Part shown: positions 6,362 through 11,964 of the stretch, in pieces
Position numbering within the stretch: the stretch's first letter is position 1
Layout: the number at the start of each line of letters is the position of its first letter
NCBI GenBank assembly: GCA_035764655.1
Contig: DASTYU010000242.1
Span: 1-13,465 of the forward strand
Source: DASTYU01 sp035764655
GTDB lineage: Bacteria > Chloroflexota > Limnocylindria > Limnocylindrales > CSP1-4
Length of the DNA stretch: 13,465 bases
Direction: 5' to 3'
Notes under the pieces: generated by a model
Databases searched by the model: none
The model's input: only the letters and a program-made list of their open reading frames with translations
What the model was told of the DNA's origin: nothing
Program-made: the position numbers and the translations under genes

Positions 6362-7798
6362 CTAGCGGGAATCGACCTCTTCGAACGCGGCGCGCAATCG
6401 CGTCAGCCCCTCCTCGATGTGTTCGGTCGCGATCCCTCCGTAGCCGAACAACAAGCCCGCCGTCGGCTCGTTGTCGACCGCCATCGACGCGATCGCCTGC
6501 AACCCGACGCCCGCCGTCGCGGCTCGGCTGTTGACGCCGTCGATCCCGGAGACCGACCGTCGGCGCGACAGCGCCGCCAGGTGGACACCGGCAGTGGCCC
6601 GGACGACGCGGAGCTCGTCGGCGAAGTCGCGACTCAGGATCGCGCTGATCCGGTTGTGGCGGTCGCGGTAGATGACGCGCATCCGTCGAACATGGCGCGC
6701 GAAGTCGCCGTTGCGGATGAAGGCTGCGAGCGCCCGCTGGGTCGCAATCGGCGAATGCCAGTCGGCGACGAACTTCGCGGCTTCCATCGCGCGTCGGATC
6801 GATTCGGGCACGATGGCAAAGCCGAGCCGGAGCGTCGGCAGCATCGTCTTCGAAAACGTGCCGACATAGATGACCCGACCCGCGTCGTCGAGCATCTGCA
6901 GGGGCTCGACGGGCCGGCCGCTGAGCCGGAACTCGCTGTCGTAGTCATCTTCAATGATCGCGGCGTCGTGGTCCTCGGCCCATGACAGCAGCGCCAGGCG
7001 TCGGCCGAGCGACATGGCCATGCCGAGCGGGTACTGGTGGGACGGGCTGACAAGCACGACACGTGCTGCCTCCGGGATTGCGTCAACCCGGATTCCCGCG
7101 TCGTCGACCGGGATCCCGACGACGTTCAGACCGTGCGACCGGAACAGGTGACGCGGCGGCCCGTAGCCCGGGTCCTCGACCGCGACGAGATCGCCGTGCG
7201 AGAGGAGGACCCGCGCCACGACGTCCAGGGCCTGCTGGGTGCCGCTCGTGACGATCACGTTGCCGCGCGTCGCCCGGACCCCGCGCGACACGGCAACGTG
7301 CTCAGCGATTGCTTCGCGCAGGTCCGGGTCGCCGCCCGGCTCGCCGTAGGACCCTCTGCCGATCGCGGCGCGATGCCACTCGCGCGCGTTCAGGCGCCTC
7401 CACGAATCGAACGGGAACGAACGGACGTCCGGCACACCCGTCCGAAAGTCGAACTCGAATGTTCGGCGGAGCGCAGCGGGCTCGGGGATCGACTCCCAGA
7501 TCGCGCGTGCTGCGAGCACGCCCGACGGGGTGGAAGTCCTTGGACGGGGTCGCAGTTCGCCAGCGACGAACGTGCCTCGACCAACGTGCGACTCCGTGAA
7601 CCCCTCGCTCAGCAGCCGGTCGTAGACCGCCATGATCGTTGTGCGCGCGACGGCCAGACGCTGGGCGAGATCGCGAGTCGCCGGCAACCGATCACCCGCC
7701 TGCAACCGTCCGTCGAGGATCGCGGCCCGCAGTTGCCGGTAGATCTCCTGCGTCAGGCTGCGGCGACCGACGAGGCTGACCTGAACGTCGATTGGCAT
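6362..7798 (-). CDS. MocR/PdxR-type regulator (GntR HTH + PLP aminotransferase domain)
   Basis: The 478-residue product (counted from ATG 7798) begins with a GntR winged helix (about residues 10-78: LTQEIYRQLRAAILDGRLQ, then RLPATRDLAQRLAVARTTI, wing GRGTFVA). The rest is a type-I aminotransferase fold. PLP-site residues are intact: VTSGTQQALD, EDDYDSEFR with the pyridine-binding Asp and Tyr, and the Schiff-base Lys317 in GTFSKTMLP, followed by RLGF. Such proteins (GabR, PdxR, TauR) sense PLP or an amino compound through PLP and bind direct repeats in divergent promoters. The start could also be ATG 7828 (10 residues longer); 7798 is chosen because family members begin about 15-20 residues before LTQEIY. 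It is divergent from the VOC gene across a repeat-bearing region and heads a unit with the cupin-TPR gene. Confidence 0.93.
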   Translation of the reverse strand: MPIDVQVSLVGRRSLTQEIYRQLRAAILDGRLQAGDRLPATRDLAQRLAVARTTIMAVYDRLLSEGFTESHVGRGTFVAGELRPRPRTSTPSGVLAARAIWESIPEPAALRRTFEFDFRTGVPDVRSFPFDSWRRLNAREWHRAAIGRGSYGEPGGDPDLREAIAEHVAVSRGVRATRGNVIVTSGTQQALDVVARVLLSHGDLVAVEDPGYGPPRHLFRSHGLNVVGIPVDDAGIRVDAIPEAARVVLVSPSHQYPLGMAMSLGRRLALLSWAEDHDAAIIEDDYDSEFRLSGRPVEPLQMLDDAGRVIYVGTFSKTMLPTLRLGFAIVPESIRRAMEAAKFVADWHSPIATQRALAAFIRNGDFARHVRRMRVIYRDRHNRISAILSRDFADELRVVRATAGVHLAALSRRRSVSGIDGVNSRAATAGVGLQAIASMAVDNEPTAGLLFGYGGIATEHIEEGLTRLRAAFEEVDSR

Positions 7799-7852
7799 GG
7801 TGAGTTGGGAACGAATCGGCTGAGGCATCGGTCCACCGGATAGGGTACGGTC
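7788..7852. promoter_or_regulatory. MocR operator/promoter block, copy A (divergent promoter)
   Basis: This 65-bp block matches 8323-8387 without gaps at 50 of 65 positions (hand count). It contains three direct repeats ATYGGY: ATTGGC (7791), ATCGGC (7815) and ATCGGT (7827). The last lies in the fully conserved ATCGGTCCACCG, which also holds the inverted pair CGGT-CC-ACCG. The block ends with conserved GTACGGTC, whose TACGGT (7846-7851) could be the -10 of the VOC gene. The left 11 bp are the first codons of the MocR gene if ATG 7798 is the start. MocR proteins typically bind spaced direct repeats between divergent genes. Confidence 0.6.
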
Positions 7853-7877
7853 ATCTCAAGAAAGAAGGGACGACGAG

Positions 7878-8315
7878 ATGACGGTCAAACGGATGGACAA
7901 CATCCTCATCGTGGTCGATGACCTCGAGACCGTGATCGCCTTTCTCACGGAGCTTGGACTGGAGCTCGTGGGTGAGTCGACTGTCGAGGGACCGTCGGTG
8001 GACCGCCTCATCGGGCTCGACGGCGTTCGAGCCACGCTCGTCACGATGCAGACTCCCGACGGCCACGGGCGCATCGAGCTCGACAAGTACCACACGCCGC
8101 CTGCCGTCAGGGTTGGGCCAGCAGACGCACCGGTGAATGCGCTGGGCATCCGACGGATCATGTTCGCCGTCGACGACATCGACGACGTCCTCGCCCGCTT
8201 GCAGGCACGCGGTGGCGAGCTCGTAGGCGAGGTCGTGCAGTACGGGGACAGCGATCGTCTCTGCTACGTCCGCGGACCCGAGGGAATCATGGTCGCCCTG
8301 GCCCAGGAGCTCTGA
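7878..8315 (+). CDS. VOC (glyoxalase/bleomycin-resistance/dioxygenase) family protein
   Basis: The 145-residue product has the paired beta-alpha-beta-beta-beta modules of the VOC fold. The first runs from VKRMDNILIVVDDLETVIAF to RIELDKY, where the Glu is a likely metal ligand. The second runs from IRRIMFAVDDIDDVLARLQARG to RGPEGIMVALAQEL, with a terminal Glu candidate. The first ligand position, often His in glyoxalase I, is Asn (MDN) here, as in many uncharacterised VOC relatives, so the reaction is not assignable. ATG 7878 has an AAGAAGGGA ribosome site about 8 nt upstream. The gene is divergent from the MocR regulator and lies between the two operator copies, so MocR control is inferred. 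Confidence 0.9.
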   Translation: MTVKRMDNILIVVDDLETVIAFLTELGLELVGESTVEGPSVDRLIGLDGVRATLVTMQTPDGHGRIELDKYHTPPAVRVGPADAPVNALGIRRIMFAVDDIDDVLARLQARGGELVGEVVQYGDSDRLCYVRGPEGIMVALAQEL

Positions 8316-8322
8316 CCGCGAT

Positions 8323-8387
8323 TCGATTGGCATGGTGATCTGACAAGGAATTGGCTCTCGTATCGGTCCACCGAGGATCGTACGGTC
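8323..8387. promoter_or_regulatory. MocR operator/promoter block, copy B
   Basis: This second copy of the 65-bp block starts 8 nt after the VOC stop codon. Identical to copy A are the first 16 bp (TCGATTGGCATGGTGA), ATCGGTCCACCG and GTACGGTC. The three ATYGGY repeats are at 8326 (ATTGGC), 8350 (ATTGGC) and 8362 (ATCGGT), with the same 24- and 12-bp offsets as in copy A. The middle repeat differs from copy A only at the pyrimidine. TACGGT (8381-8386) is placed as a -10 for the NTF2-like gene, whose GTG follows 6 nt later. Confidence 0.6.
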
Positions 8388-8392
8388 GGTCA

Positions 8393-8767
8393 GTGAACTG
8401 CACTGCGGCTTTCGAGATCACCCAGCGGCTCGACATGGACGCATTTGCCAACTACGACGTAGATGGATTTCGGCGACTGCACCACCCGGATGCCGTCGCG
8501 ATCCTCCCGAGTGGTCGCGTCGTGCGCGGCATCGACTCGATCATCGACGCGCTGGCCGAGCACTTCGCCCACAGGGAGGCGGTCTACACCTGGCGGGAGC
8601 TGCATCGCTTCGTCGATGGCTGTCGGTCGGCATTCGTGCTGTACGAGACGGCCTACGAGATCCCTTCATCGGGCTACCAACGGCGGGCGTTGACCGGCGT
8701 GTCCTACATCCACGAGGGCGGACGCTGGCTCGCCATTGCCGATCAGGCATCGCTCATCCGAGCGTGA
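8393..8767 (+). CDS. NTF2-like / SnoaL-type (DUF4440-like) protein
   Basis: The 124-residue product fits the NTF2-like cone fold. A helix pair (EITQRLDMDAFANYDVDGFRRLH) is followed by PDAVAILPSGRVVRGIDSIIDALAEHF, the typical pocket loop and helix, then strands AVYTWRELHRF, RSAFVLYETAYEI, RALTGVSYIHEGGRWLAIADQASL. Such proteins are binding proteins or small isomerases/cyclases; no catalytic set can be named. GTG 8393 keeps the first helix and follows the operator block; ATG 8435 would remove it, and TTG 8351 would begin inside the operator. There is no ribosome site before 8393, and TACGGT ends 6 nt upstream, so a leaderless mRNA is plausible. It is followed by the RibD_C-type reductase after 22 nt, heading a four-gene run. 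Confidence 0.8.
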   Translation: MNCTAAFEITQRLDMDAFANYDVDGFRRLHHPDAVAILPSGRVVRGIDSIIDALAEHFAHREAVYTWRELHRFVDGCRSAFVLYETAYEIPSSGYQRRALTGVSYIHEGGRWLAIADQASLIRA

Positions 8768-8775
8768 GCACAGGC

Positions 8776-8781
8776 AGGAGG
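8776..8781 (+). promoter_or_regulatory. Shine-Dalgarno that decides the first RibD_C reductase start
   Basis: AGGAGG 8 nt before ATG 8790. In-frame codons further upstream lie within or against the NTF2-like gene and lack such a site. Confidence 0.75.
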
Positions 8782-8789
8782 CTGGTGAC

Positions 8790-9386
8790 ATGGGCAAGGT
8801 GACGACCCATATGACGATGTCCCTCGACGGGTACATCGCCGATCCGAGCGACCAGGTCGGCGAGCTCTTCGACTGGTATCAGGCCGGAGACGTGGCCGTG
8901 GGCCACGCAAGTGACGACCTCGGCGAGTTCAACGTCGACAAGGCCAGCGCCGAGGTCCTCCGCGACATGTTGACGAAGGCCGGCGCCCTCATCACCGGTC
9001 GGCACCTCTTCGACATCGCCAATGGCTGGAACGACGCCCATCCGGCCGGCGCCAAGGTCGTGGTGGTCACCCACGAGCCGCCCGCCGATGCGGCCGAGAC
9101 GTGGCCCAAGACGACGTTTGTCGGCGGTGTTGAAGAAGCCGTCGCCAAGGCGAAGGAACTTGCCGGCGACAAGGACGTGAGCATCGCCAGCGCGAACGTC
9201 ATCCAGCAGGCGCTCAACCTCGGGCTCGTCGATGAAGTGGCGGTCAGCCTGGTGCCGGTGCTCTTCGGCGCGGGCAAGTCGTACTTCGGCAGGCTGGACG
9301 ACGGGCACCTGATGCTCGAGGACCCGGACGTGGTCAAGGGCCATCGCGCCGTCCACCTGCTGTTCAAGGTTCACCGCCCCACGTGA
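8790..9386 (+). CDS. dihydrofolate-reductase-like (RibD C-terminal domain) protein, copy 1
   Basis: The 198-residue product has the RibD_C/DHFR-like fold of stand-alone NADPH reductase-like proteins. It opens with KVTTHMTMSLDGYIADPSD, has GALITGRHLFDIANGW in the middle and ends with the family block ALNLGLVDEVAVSLVPVLFGAGKSYF (about 137-162). The glycine pair usually found just before the helix of this block (GGA/SGA-type) is replaced by ASAN, which may weaken pyridine-nucleotide binding. These proteins are annotated as dihydrofolate reductase family, but a folate role is unproven. The start is fixed by AGGAGG. It lies 22 nt after the NTF2-like gene and 12 nt before the PNPOx-like gene, indicating one operon. 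The second RibD_C gene downstream is only distantly similar. Confidence 0.9.
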   Translation: MGKVTTHMTMSLDGYIADPSDQVGELFDWYQAGDVAVGHASDDLGEFNVDKASAEVLRDMLTKAGALITGRHLFDIANGWNDAHPAGAKVVVVTHEPPADAAETWPKTTFVGGVEEAVAKAKELAGDKDVSIASANVIQQALNLGLVDEVAVSLVPVLFGAGKSYFGRLDDGHLMLEDPDVVKGHRAVHLLFKVHRPT

Positions 9387-9398
9387 ACGGAGGAACTG

Positions 9399-9899
9399 AT
9401 GACGCCCGATGAGGTTCGTACCCAGCAGGGCCGCCAGATCGTCGACGCGAACCAGTACATGGTGCTGGGCACGGCCGCCGCCTCGGTCCAGCCCTGGGCA
9501 TCGCCGGTCTGGTTCGCTCATGACGACTATCACGAGTTCGTCTGGGTCTCATCGCCAGAGGCCCGCCATTCGCGCAACATCGCTGAGCGGCCGCAGGTCG
9601 GCATCGTGATCTTCGATTCGCGCGTCCCGCTCGGAGCCGGGCAGGGCGTCTATCTCTCCTGCGAGGCGACGGCTGTATCCGACCGAGAGCTGGGCCGGCT
9701 CCTCGACGTCTTCAACCGCCGCTCAGTGGCCAGCAGCGGCGAGGTGCTGGCGAGTTCGGACGTGGGGGCCCCATCCGGGGAGTTCCGCCTGTACCGGGCG
9801 GTTGCGAGCGAGGCGTCGATGCTCGCCAAGGATGGCGAGGCAGATCATCGGATCACCGTGCGGCTCGCCGATGAGTCTCCGGCGGAAGACCAGTCCTAA
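9399..9899 (+). CDS. pyridoxamine 5'-phosphate oxidase-like (PNPOx/FMN split-barrel) protein
   Basis: The 166-residue product resembles the split-barrel flavin-binding family. Visible features are the N-terminal helix DEVRTQQGRQIVDANQYM, then VLGTAAASVQPWASPVWFAH, the WVSSPEARHSRNIAERPQVGIVIFDSR block, and GVYLSCEATAVSDREL. Members bind FMN, F420 or heme and many reduce small molecules; true PNP oxidase (PdxH) is longer with a distinct C-terminus, so PLP synthesis is not claimed. The GGAGG at 9389-9393 is 5 nt before the ATG. It sits between two RibD_C-type reductases (12 nt and 34 nt gaps), so a shared flavin- or nicotinamide-linked role is plausible but inferred. Confidence 0.87.
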   Translation: MTPDEVRTQQGRQIVDANQYMVLGTAAASVQPWASPVWFAHDDYHEFVWVSSPEARHSRNIAERPQVGIVIFDSRVPLGAGQGVYLSCEATAVSDRELGRLLDVFNRRSVASSGEVLASSDVGAPSGEFRLYRAVASEASMLAKDGEADHRITVRLADESPAEDQS

Positions 9900-9933
9900 C
9901 GATCGGACCACGACTCGCAGGGAGCGCTGACGG

Positions 9934-10539
9934 ATGAGGCTGACGGCATCGATGATGGTGACGCTGGACGGCGTATACCAGGGGCCTGGCGGCCCTGACG
10001 AGGACCGGCAAGGCGGGTTCGAACGCGGCGGCTGGACAGCGCCCTACGCCGATGAGGAGGGGTGGCAGTACCTGCAGGCGTGGTTCGAGCGCGCGGACGC
10101 GTTGCTGCTCGGGCGCAAGACCTGGGAGATCTGGGAGCCCTACTGGCCGCATCACGACTCGGGCGATCCGGTCTCCCACGGGATCAACGTGCTACCCAAG
10201 TACGTGCCCTCGACGACGCTGCAGGACCCGACGTGGCAGAACACCCACGTCATCACGGGTGACCTCGAGGCAGCCATTCGCGAGCTCAAGGCGGGGCCCG
10301 GCCGGGAGCTCCAGGTCCACGGCAGCGGCGAGCTGCTGCGCTGGCTGCTCGAGCGCGATCTCGTCGACGAGCTGAACCTGCGGCTCTACCCGGTCATCGT
10401 GGGCGACGGCCTGCGGCTTTTCCCGGAGCGCGGCCAGACGCACAACCTCGAACTGGTCGATTCGCGGTCGGTGCCATCCGGCGTGACGCTCCTGACCTAC
10501 CGACCTCGCGGCAGAGCGACCTTCGCGAACGCCGGCTGA
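9934..10539 (+). CDS. dihydrofolate-reductase-like (RibD C-terminal domain) protein, copy 2
   Basis: The 201-residue product is another stand-alone RibD_C-type protein. It starts RLTASMMVTLDGVYQGPGG, carries ADALLLGRKTWEIWEPYW, then ELQVHGSGELLRWLLERDLVDELNLRL and YPVIVGDGLRLFPERG, the usual nucleotide-binding and C-terminal blocks with an intact HGSG glycine motif. GGGAG lies 9 nt before the ATG. It belongs to the subgroup with GPGGPDEDR(xx)GGFxxGGW near the N-terminus, unlike copy 1, so the two are not a recent duplication. It is probably the last gene of the NTF2-RibD-PNPOx-RibD unit, ended by the hairpin over its stop codon. The substrate is unknown. Confidence 0.9.
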   Translation: MRLTASMMVTLDGVYQGPGGPDEDRQGGFERGGWTAPYADEEGWQYLQAWFERADALLLGRKTWEIWEPYWPHHDSGDPVSHGINVLPKYVPSTTLQDPTWQNTHVITGDLEAAIRELKAGPGRELQVHGSGELLRWLLERDLVDELNLRLYPVIVGDGLRLFPERGQTHNLELVDSRSVPSGVTLLTYRPRGRATFANAG

Positions 10540-10558
10540 GAGCGGCACTCAGGCCGGC
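10531..10558. terminator. hairpin spanning both stop codons of a convergent pair
   Basis: GCCGGCTGAG (10531-10540) pairs with CTCAGGCCGGC (10548-10558), giving ten base pairs with a single bulged base and a 7-nt loop. The TGA of the second RibD_C gene (10537-10539) is in the left arm and the stop of the minus-strand small gene (10549-10551) in the right arm. No T-tract follows on either strand. A bidirectional terminator is inferred. Confidence 0.55.
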
Positions 10559-10788
10559 GGGTGGCCCTCGACCTGCTTCTGGAGCGAGGCGATCAACGCC
10601 AGCGCCTGGGCGTGGTCCTTTGCGTTGGGCACCGGGTGGTCGGCCGCGATCCCGCAGTACACCTCGTGGATGGCCTGGCTCATCGTTTCCTCGTCGGCCA
10701 GCGCCATGCCGCGGTCGACCATCCACTGGCCCAGGCCGCTGTCGGCGGTCACGCCCATCGATTGGAGCAAGGCTTCGAGGTTCGACAT
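10549..10788 (-). CDS. small hypothetical protein
   Basis: The 79-residue product, starting SNLEALLQSMGVTADSG, is mostly helical by appearance and acidic in the middle (ALADEETMSQAIHEVYCG), ending KDHAQALALIASLQKQVEGHPPA. I do not recognise a family. ATG 10788 is preferred because AGGG lies about 6 nt upstream and the sequence becomes protein-like only from there. The frame is open up to ATG 10929, but those extra 47 residues are Pro/Arg-rich and look like translated promoter. It is convergent with the second RibD_C gene (9 nt between stops) and faces away from the deacetylase gene. It may be a genuine short gene or an overcalled frame. Confidence 0.6.
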   Translation of the reverse strand: MSNLEALLQSMGVTADSGLGQWMVDRGMALADEETMSQAIHEVYCGIAADHPVPNAKDHAQALALIASLQKQVEGHPPA

Positions 10789-11179
10789 GGCGCCCTGAGC
10801 GTACTCGAGCCGCGCAGGTCCTTCACGCGTGCTTGGGCGCTTTGACGGTCGGCGTAGGATGCGGAACGCAGGGGCAGGCTGGAAGGGAACCGTCATGCGA
10901 ACGCCGCTGGTCCTGCGAGGGTGATCCACGGGCTGTCGAACTCACCGATCGGAAGGTGATCGTGGTCGTCGTCGGGGCTCCGCCCTCCGAGATCCCCTCC
11001 ACGGCGGACTTCTCGCGCGCCTAGCATCGGTTGCCTCGTCGCGCGCCGCAGCCGCGCCGAGCAGTGACGGGTCGCCAAGAGTACCGTTGGTGTAGGTTCA
11101 GTTGGCGCGTTGACGTGGGGGGTCTTCGCCGGTTTGACTTCGGGCCCGTCACTCAATCCACGCTTCCTGAGACTGACCC
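10789..11179. other. 391-bp stretch without a convincing gene
   Basis: This divergent region separates the small hypothetical gene from the deacetylase gene. Frames here are short or shadow-like on both strands and none has a ribosome site with a recognisable product. It should hold both promoters. A TTGACG hexamer is at 11110-11115, but no good -10 lies at the expected distance. ATG 11180 has no clear Shine-Dalgarno. No tRNA, repeat or strong hairpin was seen. One minus-strand frame ending at 10893 (DDDHDHLPIGEFDSPWITLA) looks slightly protein-like but lacks other support. Confidence 0.5.
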
Positions 11180-11947
11180 ATGCGGTTCCTCCTCCGCCCG
11201 ATCGCCGCAGCAGTGCTCCTCGTGTTGGCATTCGGGGCGGGTGGCGTCGCGGCCGCCGACCCTGCCGTCGTCAGCCACGGACCGCGCGACGAGAAGGTCG
11301 TCGCGCTGACGTTCGATGACGGGTGGAGCACGCCGCGATGTCAGAAGATCCTCGAGACCCTCGTGGCGCACGAGGTGCCGGCCACGTTCCTGCCCAACGC
11401 GATGTACGTCCGCCGGTCCCCCGCTTTCTGGCGTCGCGTGGCGCAGCTCGGGTTCCCGATCGGCAACCACACGACGAACCATCGTGATCTGACGGAGCTG
11501 TCCAGTGCGGCCATCTACAAGGAGATCAACCGAGATCGCCGGATCGTCGAGCAAGTCACGGGCGTCCCGATGGTTCGCGTCATGCGCCCGCCGTTCGGCG
11601 CATACGACAAGCGAACGATCAAGCAGGCCGCCGAAGCCGGTTTCCCGACGCTGCTGATGTGGGATACCACCGCCAAGGACACCAGCCGCCGGGCCAGCGA
11701 ACGCGCAATGATCAAGGCGGCCCTCAGCGGCCGCAAGGGCTCGATCGTCGTGCTGCATTGCGGGCCAAAGGCCACGCCGCGCATCCTGCCCAAGATCATC
11801 GCGGGCTACCGGGCGCGCGGGTTCCGCTTCGTGACCATCCCGGCGCTGCTCGGCATCGACGCACCGAGTCGCTCAGTCCGCCGCCCGTGGGCGTGGGCAC
11901 TCCATCATCCCGCGCCTTCAAGGCTGGCCAGCCCACCGGAGGCGTAG
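11180..11947 (+). CDS. secreted polysaccharide deacetylase (NodB/CE4 family)
   Basis: The 255-residue product begins with a signal peptide (RFLLRP, hydrophobic 8-20, AAA at 24-26 before DPAVV). The NodB domain has all five motifs: TFDDG (44-48; catalytic base and metal Asp), HTTNH (97-101; metal histidines), RPPFG (136-140), WDTTAKD (161-167, the usual DxxxxDW in weaker form) and VLH (191-193; catalytic His). CE4 enzymes remove N- or O-acetyl groups from peptidoglycan, chitin-like or biofilm polysaccharides; the substrate here is open. Length is typical for a single-domain secreted form. The C-terminal 30 residues are Pro/Arg/Ala-rich and probably disordered. It is convergent with the VWA gene (17 nt between stops). 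The ATG is chosen because the signal peptide starts there. Confidence 0.93.
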   Translation: MRFLLRPIAAAVLLVLAFGAGGVAAADPAVVSHGPRDEKVVALTFDDGWSTPRCQKILETLVAHEVPATFLPNAMYVRRSPAFWRRVAQLGFPIGNHTTNHRDLTELSSAAIYKEINRDRRIVEQVTGVPMVRVMRPPFGAYDKRTIKQAAEAGFPTLLMWDTTAKDTSRRASERAMIKAALSGRKGSIVVLHCGPKATPRILPKIIAGYRARGFRFVTIPALLGIDAPSRSVRRPWAWALHHPAPSRLASPPEA

Positions 11948-11950
11948 CAG

Positions 11951-11964
11951 GAACCGATCGGTTC
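11951..11964. terminator. palindrome between convergent genes
   Basis: GAACCGATCGGTTC is a perfect 14-bp palindrome (5-bp stem, 4-nt loop) filling most of the 17-nt gap between the deacetylase and VWA stops. It is directly adjacent to the VWA stop codon. No T-tract is present. It could be a bidirectional terminator or a protein-binding palindrome. Confidence 0.4.

Noticed and set aside
8351..8392. TTG 8351 as start of the NTF2-like gene
   Set aside because: It would translate the operator/promoter block shared with the MocR-VOC region; GTG 8393 follows the block.
10789..10929. Longer form of the small hypothetical protein from ATG 10929
   Set aside because: The extra 47 residues look like translated non-coding DNA and only the short form has a plausible ribosome site.
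11110..11139. TTGACG/TTGACT hexamers as a sigma-70-type -35 for the deacetylase gene
   Set aside because: No acceptable -10 hexamer at 16-18 bp downstream of either.
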